Below, piece by piece: positions 48,226 through 54,816 of a DNA stretch of 54,816 nt; position 1 is the first letter of the stretch; each line of letters opens with the position of its first letter. A program made the position numbers and the translations under genes. The notes beneath the pieces are model-generated. The model worked only from the letters and a program-made list of their open reading frames with translations, was not told where the DNA came from and searched no databases. The stretch comes from an uncultured bacterium (GTDB lineage: Bacteria; Planctomycetota; Phycisphaerae; Phycisphaerales; SM1A02), in assembly GCA_903891095.1 (NCBI GenBank), contig CAITDI010000024.1, forward strand, positions 1 to 54,816, read 5' to 3'.

Positions 48226-49392
48226 ATGGGCAAGCCACTCCGCTACCAGACCGCCGGTGAATCGCACGGGCCCGCGCTTGTCGCGATCATCGACGGCCTG
48301 CCCGCCGACCTCGCGGTCGACGCGGCGCGGGTGAACCACGAGCTTCTGCGGCGCCAGGGCGGCTACGGCCGCGGCGCGCGGCAGAAGATCGAGACCGACA
48401 CGGCGGAGTTCCTCGGCGGACTGCGGCAGGGGCGGACCATCGGTTCGCCGGTCGCGCTGCGCGTGGCGAACAAGGACAACCGCATCGACGACCTCGCGAA
48501 GACCCCGCCGGTCACGCGTCCGCGGCCTGGTCACGCAGACCTCGCGGGAAGCCTGAAGTACCTCACCCCCGATTGCCGCGGAACGCTGGAGCGCGCGAGC
48601 GCCCGCGAGACGGCGGCGCGGGTCGCGGCCGGCGCGGTGGCGCGAAGCGTGCTCGATGCGTTCGGCATCCGCGTGTTCGGCTTCGTCCGCGGCGCGTGCG
48701 ATGCGTGGAGCGACATGGCGATCCGCGGCGCGGAGCTCGATGCGCTGGTCGCGGCGCGCGACGCGAGCGAGGTGTATTGCCCTGACGCAGCGGTAGATGC
48801 GAAGCTCGTCGACCTGATCCACCGCGCGAAGACCGAGAAGGACACCGTGGGCGGCTGGTGCGAGGTGCATGTCTTCGGCTGCCCGCCGGGCGTCGGCTCG
48901 TGCATGAACTGGGACGACCGTCTCGATGCGCGCCTCGCGTTCGCGGTGATGGGCATCCAGGCGTTCAAGGCGGTCGAGATCGGGCTTGGCCGCGAGTGCG
49001 CCGCGCGCTTTGGAAGCGGCGTGCATGATCCGATCACGTTCGACCCCGCGCAGAAGGGCAGCGCGAACCTCGGTTACGCGCGTCCGTCGAACAACGCCGG
49101 CGGCCTCGAGGGCGGCATGACGAACGGGATGCCGATCGTCGTGCGCGGAACGATGAAGCCGATCTCGACGCTCCTCCGCGGGATGCCGAGCGTGGAGTTC
49201 GGGTCGCATGAGCCGGTGCAGAGTGCGTACGAGCGCAGCGATGTGAGCGCGGTCGCCGCGGCGAGCGTGGTCATGGAGAACGTGGTCGCGTTCGAGGTCG
49301 CGCGGGCGTTCCTCGAGAAGTTCGGCGGCGACTCGATGCGCGAGGTGCGCGGGGCGTACGAGGCGTACATCGCCGCGGCCCGCGACATCTAG
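48226..49392 (+). CDS. aroC: Chorismate synthase
   Basis: The 388-residue product has the three chorismate synthase signatures: GESHGPALVAIIDGLPA near the N-terminus, RPGHADLAGSLKY and RASARETAARVAAGAVAR in the middle, and GSGVHD with NNAGGLEGGMTNG further on. It converts EPSP to chorismate with reduced FMN, the last common step of aromatic synthesis. Length fits the family. It begins 21 nt after the sugar dehydrogenase stop, with which it is probably co-transcribed though unrelated in function. A repeat element starts 4 nt after the stop. Confidence 0.95.
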   Translation: MGKPLRYQTAGESHGPALVAIIDGLPADLAVDAARVNHELLRRQGGYGRGARQKIETDTAEFLGGLRQGRTIGSPVALRVANKDNRIDDLAKTPPVTRPRPGHADLAGSLKYLTPDCRGTLERASARETAARVAAGAVARSVLDAFGIRVFGFVRGACDAWSDMAIRGAELDALVAARDASEVYCPDAAVDAKLVDLIHRAKTEKDTVGGWCEVHVFGCPPGVGSCMNWDDRLDARLAFAVMGIQAFKAVEIGLGRECAARFGSGVHDPITFDPAQKGSANLGYARPSNNAGGLEGGMTNGMPIVVRGTMKPISTLLRGMPSVEFGSHEPVQSAYERSDVSAVAAASVVMENVVAFEVARAFLEKFGGDSMREVRGAYEAYIAAARDI

Positions 49393-49395
49393 AAA

Positions 49396-49563
49396 CGGTG
49401 CCAGGCACGTGCCATCCAGTGCCAGGCACCACACGGCACGTGCCAGTCACCGTGCCCCGTGACCACAACCACATGCCGACCCCGCGCTTGCATGGTGCCA
49501 GGCACGTGCCAGCCACGTGCCATGAGGTGCCAGGCACCACACGGCACGTGCCAGGCACCGCCT
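49396..49563. repeat. GTGCCAGGCAC repeat element, copy 2
   Basis: A cluster of GTGCCAGGCAC and GGCACGTGCC palindromes. Its first 49 nt match copy 3 (54769-54816) at about 90%, and the second half (from about 49491) repeats the first half. No gene is present in the interval 49393-49646. Confidence 0.85.
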
Positions 49564-49646
49564 GAAAGGTGCGCGTGGACCGCGGGTTTCACCTCCACAG
49601 ACCGCCCATCCCCCAACCGCACTTCCGCTAGCATCGCCGACGCACC

Positions 49647-51650
49647 ATGGCCACCCTCGCTTCGAAGCCGTTGCCCACCACCTCGACCTCCAACCCCGCC
49701 GCCGCAACCCCGCGCGCGTACTGGGAAACCGCCTCGCCCGCCGAGCGCACTCCCACGCGCGTCTTCGAGCGCGCGAAGGACGTCAGCGTCACCGTCGCGC
49801 GCGAGATCGCCGACCTCATCCGCGCCAAAGCCGCGAAGGGCGAAAAATGCGTCCTCGGCCTCGCGACCGGTTCCACGCCGACCGGCGTGTACGACGAGCT
49901 CGTCCGCCTGCACCGCGAGGAAGGCCTCAGCTTCAAGAACGTCGTCACCTTCAACCTCGACGAGTACTGGCCCATGCAGCCGCACGAGCTGCAGAGCTAC
50001 CACCGCTTCATGCGCGAGCACCTGTTCGATCTCATCGACATCGACGCGCAGTTCACGCACATCCCCGACGGCACCTGCAGCGAGGACGACGTCCGCGCGA
50101 TGTGCGAGCGCTACGAGCGCGAGATCAAGGCCTCCGGCGGCATCGACCTGCAGCTCCTCGGCATCGGCCGCACCGGCCACATCGGCTTCAACGAGCCCGG
50201 CTCCGGCCGCTCGAGCCGCACGCGACTCATCACGCTCGACCGCGTCACGCGCAAGGACGCCGCGAGCGACTTCTTCGGCGAGGAGAACGTCCCCACGCGC
50301 GCCGTCACGATGGGCGTCGGCACGATCCTCGAGGCCAAGCGCGTCGTCATGATCGCGTTCGGCGAAGGCAAGGCGCCCGTCGTCGCGCGCGCGATCGAAG
50401 GCGCAGTCACCAACTCGATCGCCGCGAGCTTCCTCCAGGAGCACGCCAACGCGCAGGTCTACCTCGACCTCGCCGCCGCCGCTGAGCTCGAGCGCTGCAA
50501 GGCGCCGTGGTGCAGCGCGAACCACGACCTCGAGTGGACCGACGCGCTCGCGCGCAAGGCCGTCATCTGGCTCGCGCGCACGACCAAGAAGGCGATCCTC
50601 AAGCTCACCGCCGAGGACTACAACGAGCACCACCTGCAGGATCTCCTCGCGGGGCGCGGCAAGGCGTACGACCTCAACATCTCCGTCTTCCGCGATCTGC
50701 AGCGCTCGATCACCGGCTGGCCCGGTGGCAAGCCCGCGGAGCGCAAGCAGGCCGGCGACATCAACCGCCCCGGCGACGACATCTTCCCCAAGCGCGTGCT
50801 CATCTTCTCGCCGCATCCCGATGACGACGTCATCTCGATGGGCGGAACCTTCATCCGCCTCGTCGACCAGGGACACCAGGTCCATGTCGCGTACCAGACC
50901 TCGGGCAACATCGCGGTGTTCGACGCGGAGGCGCTGCGCTTCCTCGACTTCGCGAGCGAGTTCAACGGCATGTTCGGCTTCGAGGGCGCCAAGACCGAAC
51001 GCATGGAGCACGACATCGCCCGCAAGCTCAAGGCCAAGCGTCCCGGCGAGGTCGATCCGCCCGAGCTGCAGAAGCTCAAGGGCCTCATCCGCCGCGGCGA
51101 GGCGAAGGCCGCGGGCATCTACTGCGGAGTTCCCGAGGAACGCCTGCATTTCCTCGACATGCCGTTCTACGAGACGGGCCGCGTGCGCAAGAAGCCGCTC
51201 GGCACCGAGGACATCGAGATCGTCAAGGCGCTTCTCCGCAGCGTGAAGCCGCACCAGGTCTACGCAGCGGGCGACCTCAGCGATCCGCACGGCACGCACC
51301 GCGTGTGCCTCGCCGCGATCTTCCGCGCGATCACCGAGTGCGCGAACGACGCATGGATGAAGGACTGCACGACCTGGCTCTACCGCGGCGCGTGGCAGGA
51401 GTGGGACGTCGAGCAGACCGAGATGGCCGTGCCGCTCTCGCCCGACGAGGTCGCGCGCAAGCGCACGGCGATCTTCAAGCACCAGTCGCAGAAGGACCGC
51501 GCGCTCTTCCCGGGCGCCGACGAGCGCGAGTTCTGGGAGCGCGCCGAGCAGCGCAACGCCGCGACCGCGAAGCTCTACGACGCGCTCGGCCTCGCCGAGT
51601 ACGAAGCCATCGAATCGTTCGTCCGCTGGGACGGCCGGCCGCTCGACTGA
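49647..51650 (+). CDS. nagB: Glucosamine-6-phosphate deaminase fused to a PIG-L/LmbE-type deacetylase
   Basis: The 667-residue product has two enzymes. Residues ~40-290 are a NagB isomerase/deaminase: LGLATGSTPTGVYDEL, FNLDEYWPM with the catalytic Asp, SYHRFMREHLF, GIGRTGHIGFNEPGS, ALTMG-like AVTMGVGTILEAKRV. Residues ~385-640 are a PIG-L domain with the zinc motif SPHPDDDVISMGG and the later DPHGTHRVC. The pair suggests deacetylation of an N-acetylglucosamine derivative and deamination to fructose-6-phosphate, in the cytoplasm. Similar fusions are known in other bacteria, e.g. Bacteroidetes. A TAGCAT box ends 12 nt before the ATG and no Shine-Dalgarno is visible. Confidence 0.9.
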   Translation: MATLASKPLPTTSTSNPAAATPRAYWETASPAERTPTRVFERAKDVSVTVAREIADLIRAKAAKGEKCVLGLATGSTPTGVYDELVRLHREEGLSFKNVVTFNLDEYWPMQPHELQSYHRFMREHLFDLIDIDAQFTHIPDGTCSEDDVRAMCERYEREIKASGGIDLQLLGIGRTGHIGFNEPGSGRSSRTRLITLDRVTRKDAASDFFGEENVPTRAVTMGVGTILEAKRVVMIAFGEGKAPVVARAIEGAVTNSIAASFLQEHANAQVYLDLAAAAELERCKAPWCSANHDLEWTDALARKAVIWLARTTKKAILKLTAEDYNEHHLQDLLAGRGKAYDLNISVFRDLQRSITGWPGGKPAERKQAGDINRPGDDIFPKRVLIFSPHPDDDVISMGGTFIRLVDQGHQVHVAYQTSGNIAVFDAEALRFLDFASEFNGMFGFEGAKTERMEHDIARKLKAKRPGEVDPPELQKLKGLIRRGEAKAAGIYCGVPEERLHFLDMPFYETGRVRKKPLGTEDIEIVKALLRSVKPHQVYAAGDLSDPHGTHRVCLAAIFRAITECANDAWMKDCTTWLYRGAWQEWDVEQTEMAVPLSPDEVARKRTAIFKHQSQKDRALFPGADEREFWERAEQRNAATAKLYDALGLAEYEAIESFVRWDGRPLD

Positions 51651-51676
51651 AATCGCGTGCAAATCACGGGGGAAAC

Positions 51677-52726
51677 GTGAAGGTACCGATCGACCGCATT
51701 CCGCCGCTCGCCGCCTGGACCGAAGACGTGTCCGGCGCCGAGCGGCGTTTCGTTCCGTTCATCGGCGGAAGCGCGCCGCAGCCCGACCAAGCCGCCGTGC
51801 GCGCGATGAACGCCGCCGCCGCGCGCGAGGCCGTCGAGATCACCGGCGAATACGCGCGTGTTGCCGCGCTTCCGCTTGCGCTGCTCGTCAGCTGCGGCGT
51901 CGGCGCGGGCATGTTCCTGCTCGTCGAGCGCTCGAGCGAGTACTGGGCGCTTGAGATCGCGGCAAGCATCGCGTTCACGGCGGGCGCGCTCGCCTACGCG
52001 GTGCTGCGCCAGCGCTTCGTGTGGCGGCATCGCGGCTACGCGGCGCGCACGGCGCTCATGACGCTCGGCCGCTGCGGAACCTGCGGGTTTCTCCTGCGCG
52101 GAGCGCGTCGCCGCGTGCAGGGCCACACCGAGATCGTCGAGCTCTGCCAGTGCGGAGAATGCGGCAGCGCGTGGCCGGTCGAGGCGTCCGAGCGTCCCAA
52201 GCGCAGCGACACCGGCGAGCGCGCGGATCTGCCCGAAGTCGCGGGCCTCGACGCCGTGCGCACGCGCATCCGGCTCTGGCGTGCGCTTCGCGCGCAGCCG
52301 TCCGACTTCATCCGCGATGCGAGCAATGAGCCGCGCTACATCGCGCACATGGACGGCGATCACCGCACGGGCCTCGTGGCCCTCGCGCGCGACATGTTCG
52401 ACTCGGCATCCGCCATGCTCATGACGCTCGCGATCGGCGCAGGCCTGCTGTCGTTGCCGTCGTCGTGCATCTCCGCGCTGGTGCGCGCGCTCACGTTCGG
52501 CGCGGCGCCACCAGTGCGATTCGGGATCGAGGTCGCCATCGCGCTCGCGCTTGCGATCGGCGCGATCGCGCTCGTGCGCCGCATCTTCACGCCGCGCCAC
52601 CGCATGATGCAGTCGCGCCGCCTCTTCGCGAACGGCATGTGCCCGTGCTGCACGATGGAGCTTCCGCCGCTCGACGCCGCGCACCACACGCGATGCACTT
52701 GCTGCACGAGCCTCTGGCGCAGATGA
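51677..52726 (+). CDS. Membrane protein with two zinc-ribbon segments, unknown function
   Basis: The 349-residue product starts at a GTG with GGGGGA just upstream. Two helices (~62-105) are followed by a cytoplasmic zinc ribbon (CGTCGFLLRG, then CQCGECGSAW, four Cys pairs). A second pair of helices (~235-300) precedes a C-terminal Cys cluster (CPCCTMELPP, HHTRCTCCTSLW), which could bind a second zinc ion. No family is recognised. It follows the NagB fusion by 26 nt and may be co-transcribed. Confidence 0.72.
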   Translation: MKVPIDRIPPLAAWTEDVSGAERRFVPFIGGSAPQPDQAAVRAMNAAAAREAVEITGEYARVAALPLALLVSCGVGAGMFLLVERSSEYWALEIAASIAFTAGALAYAVLRQRFVWRHRGYAARTALMTLGRCGTCGFLLRGARRRVQGHTEIVELCQCGECGSAWPVEASERPKRSDTGERADLPEVAGLDAVRTRIRLWRALRAQPSDFIRDASNEPRYIAHMDGDHRTGLVALARDMFDSASAMLMTLAIGAGLLSLPSSCISALVRALTFGAAPPVRFGIEVAIALALAIGAIALVRRIFTPRHRMMQSRRLFANGMCPCCTMELPPLDAAHHTRCTCCTSLWRR

Positions 52727-52778
52727 TGCGCCACTCTGCGGCGGGACTCGCCCGCGCTTTCAACCGAGGAACAGCACC

Positions 52779-54113
52779 ATGATCACCACGACCCCGCTCT
52801 TCCTCGCAGCCGCCGCAATCACCGCGGGCGGCGACGTGAGCTTCGCCAAGCAGACGCTCACCAAGGACTTCGTCGCCGAAGGCTGCGCGGTCGCCGACTT
52901 CAACCATGACGGCAAGCTCGACGTCGCGTCGGGGCGCTTCATCTGGCTCGGGCCCGAGTTCAACCAGCAGATCGCGTACACGCCCGAGCGCAGGAATCCC
53001 GCGGGCAGCATCACGCAGACGCCGTACCGCGCGGACACGGGATACTCCGACTACTTCATCCAGTTCGCGCACGACTTCAACGGCGACGGCTGGCCCGAGG
53101 TCCTCGTCTATGGCGCGCCGGGCGAGCCTGTGTCGGTGTTCGAGAACTCGAAGGTGATGCCCGAGCCTGCGGCGAAGCCCGGACCAAAGGCCGCGCCGAA
53201 ACCCGCGCCGCGCCCCAGGCTCGGAGCGAAAAAGCCGCCGGCGCAACAGCCCGCCGCCGAAGAGCCCGCGGACTCCGCCGCCCCCGAGACATCCTGGACG
53301 CGCCACGACCTCTACGACGTGTGCAACGGCGAGTCGCCCGACTTCAAGGACATCGACGGCGACGGCAAGCCCGAGCTGCTCTTCCATACCGGCGGGCAGA
53401 TCGGCTACGCGACGATCGACTGGGCGAATCCCTTCGCGCGCGCGCGTTTCCACGCGATCACGCCCAAGTCGCTCGACAACGACCAGCGCGTCGTCCGCTA
53501 CATGCACGGCTACGGCGTGGGCGACGTCAACCGCGATGGCCGCATCGACATCGTCGAGAAGGGCGGCTGGTACGAGCAGCCCGCGGACATCACGAGCGAT
53601 TCGAACTGGGCGTTCCACCCCGCGAACTTCGGCGAAGGCGGCGCGCAGATGTACGTCTACGACGTCAACAGCGACGGCCGCAACGACGTGATCTCCGGCA
53701 TCAAGGCGCACGACTACGGACTTTCGTGGTTCGAGCAGAACGCCGACGGCTCGTTCACCGAGCATGCGATTCTCGGCAGAAATCCCGAGGAAAACGCCAA
53801 CGGCGCGGGCTTCAGCCAGATCCACGCGATCCAGCTCGTCGACATCAACGCCGACGGCGCGCTCGACATCGTCGCGGGCAAGCGCCGCTGGGCGCACGGT
53901 CCGATGGGCGACGTCGAGCCGATGGGCGATCCCGTGATCTGCTGGTTCGAGCTCAAGCGGGAAGCGGGCGGCGACGTGAAGTATGTCAAGCACGTGATCG
54001 ACGCCGACAGCGGCGTGGGCACGCAGTTCTGGACCGGCGACATCAACGGCGACGGCAAGCCCGACGCGGTCGTCGGCAACAAGCACGGCGTGTTCGTCTT
54101 CACGCAGAAGTAG
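52779..54113 (+). CDS. Secreted FG-GAP/VCBS repeat protein
   Basis: The 444-residue product has a short signal-like N-terminus (MITTTPLFLAAAAITAGG) and seven calcium-loop repeats of the FG-GAP type: DFNHDGKLDVASG, DFNGDGWPEVLV, DIDGDGKPELLF, DVNRDGRIDIVE, DVNSDGRNDVIS, DINADGALDIVAG and DINGDGKPDAVVG. They fit an integrin-alpha-like beta-propeller. A Pro/Ala/Lys-rich linker (~127-168) splits the propeller. GAGGAA lies 7 nt before the ATG. Such planctomycete proteins are extracellular, perhaps carbohydrate- or surface-binding. Confidence 0.85.
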   Translation: MITTTPLFLAAAAITAGGDVSFAKQTLTKDFVAEGCAVADFNHDGKLDVASGRFIWLGPEFNQQIAYTPERRNPAGSITQTPYRADTGYSDYFIQFAHDFNGDGWPEVLVYGAPGEPVSVFENSKVMPEPAAKPGPKAAPKPAPRPRLGAKKPPAQQPAAEEPADSAAPETSWTRHDLYDVCNGESPDFKDIDGDGKPELLFHTGGQIGYATIDWANPFARARFHAITPKSLDNDQRVVRYMHGYGVGDVNRDGRIDIVEKGGWYEQPADITSDSNWAFHPANFGEGGAQMYVYDVNSDGRNDVISGIKAHDYGLSWFEQNADGSFTEHAILGRNPEENANGAGFSQIHAIQLVDINADGALDIVAGKRRWAHGPMGDVEPMGDPVICWFELKREAGGDVKYVKHVIDADSGVGTQFWTGDINGDGKPDAVVGNKHGVFVFTQK

Positions 54114-54125
54114 CGAGCGACGCCC

Positions 54126-54767
54126 ATGGCCAAGAAGTCCACCGCGCGCCCGCTCTATCGCGTCCACTCGGGCGTGCTCATGCTCATCAAGTGGGAGCGC
54201 GAGCTCAAGGACAAGACGGGCCGCACGCTCGAGCAGTGGTGCCGGCTGCTCGACAAGCAGCGCAGCGACGAAGGCGAGCATCTCGACCGCGCCGCGCGCA
54301 TCGCGTTCCTCAAGTCGCATGACCGGATCAACGCGAACTCCGCGTGGTGGCTCGCCGATCGCTCGCTCGGCGAACTTCATCCGTGGGACTCGACCGAAGA
54401 GGGCTATCTCGCGAAGTGCCCCGAGGTCGTCGACGCGCAGTTCGCCGGCGCGAAGGCGCATCTCCGCCCGATCGCCGACGCGTTGCTCGACCTCGCTCGC
54501 GCGCTCGGTCCCGATGTCGGCGTGTCGCCGTGCGAGACGATCATCCCGATCTACCGCACGCATGTGATCGCGCAGGTCGCCGCGGCCAACCGCAAGTGCG
54601 TGCGGCTTTCGCTCGCGCTCAAGGGCGAGCGATTCACCAAGCGCATCGTCGACACCGGCGGAACCGCGAAGAAGGACCGTCTCACGCATCGCATCGACAT
54701 CGCGGAGCTCGACGAGATCGACGATGTCGTGAAGCGCGCACTCCACCGCGCGTACCACGCCGGATGA
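54126..54767 (+). CDS. DUF4287/DUF5655-like protein
   Basis: The 213-residue product has an N-terminal part with KDKTGRTLEQWCRLLDKQ and FLKSHDRINANSAWWLADRS, which recalls DUF4287 (Gly-Arg-x-x-Glu-Gln-Trp motif). Its C-terminal part, with VGVSPCETIIPIYRTHVIAQ, VRLSLALKGE and HRIDIAELDEIDDVVKRALH, recalls DUF5655. Proteins of this type often act as small stand-alone proteins of unknown role. No signal peptide is present. It begins 12 nt after the FG-GAP gene. A repeat element begins 2 nt after its stop codon. Confidence 0.75.
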   Translation: MAKKSTARPLYRVHSGVLMLIKWERELKDKTGRTLEQWCRLLDKQRSDEGEHLDRAARIAFLKSHDRINANSAWWLADRSLGELHPWDSTEEGYLAKCPEVVDAQFAGAKAHLRPIADALLDLARALGPDVGVSPCETIIPIYRTHVIAQVAAANRKCVRLSLALKGERFTKRIVDTGGTAKKDRLTHRIDIAELDEIDDVVKRALHRAYHAG

Positions 54768-54768
54768 C

Positions 54769-54816
54769 GGTGCCTGGCACGTGCCATCCAGTGCCAGGCA
54801 CTGCATGGCACGTGCC
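54769..54816. repeat. GTGCC(A/T)GGCAC repeat element, copy 3 (runs off the window)
   Basis: GGTGCCTGGCACGTGCC followed by ATCCAGTGCCAGGCACTGC and GGCACGTGCC, nearly the same as the start of copy 2. Confidence 0.85.

Overview
The window is GC-rich chromosomal DNA whose gene content points to a planctomycete, most likely of the class Phycisphaerae. This assignment is inferred from traits. Several secreted proteins end in a paired EF-hand (dockerin-like) tag. There is a pseudopilin with a type II secretion/type IV pilus N-terminus, secreted DUF1080 and PQQ-type sugar dehydrogenase proteins, FG-GAP proteins and a Tat substrate. Many genes lack a Shine-Dalgarno sequence and carry a TAnnnT box 6-13 nt before the start codon, which suggests leaderless transcripts. 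No phage, transposase or CRISPR array was seen; repeats and short tandem duplications are abundant.

Layout. 1-513 is the end of an acyltransferase. 514-9654 holds secreted proteins: an RCC1-repeat giant flanked by two copies of a long inverted repeat, two paralogous dockerin proteins and a subtilisin. 9941-17574 holds a tricorn-like protease, an HEXXH protein with dockerin tag, a Tat-exported protein and a DUF3667 protein. 17774-25125 holds a cupin, tRNA-Ala(GGC), a divergent GNAT/serine-hydrolase pair sharing one palindromic promoter, Hsp20, an operon of redoxin lipoprotein, cytochrome c protein and PgeF, and a secreted double blue-copper protein. 25365-31561 holds lipoproteins, a pseudopilin, an MFS transporter, a nucleosidase, a beta-CASP nuclease and a sugar mutarotase. 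31622-34664 is a frameshifted fucokinase/GDP-fucose pyrophosphorylase divergent from the mutarotase.

The centre of interest is 35529-44745. Seven co-directional genes have the order and sequence character of the Pseudomonas wspA-B-C-D-E-F-R surface-sensing operon. The receptor's periplasmic part looks like a Cache domain, and the last gene joins a WspR-type receiver to a SpoIIE/PP2C phosphatase instead of a GGDEF diguanylate cyclase. This looks like a Wsp pathway whose output is protein dephosphorylation rather than c-di-GMP. The wspD-wspE junction also carries three tandem 20-nt ribosome-binding/stop-start modules.

44847-54816 holds a saccharopine dehydrogenase-like protein, DUF1080 protein, soluble sugar dehydrogenase, chorismate synthase, a glucosamine-6-phosphate deaminase/PIG-L deacetylase fusion, a zinc-ribbon membrane protein, an FG-GAP protein and a DUF5655-like protein. 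A palindromic GTGCCAGGCAC repeat family sits 2-8 nt after three stop codons in this part.
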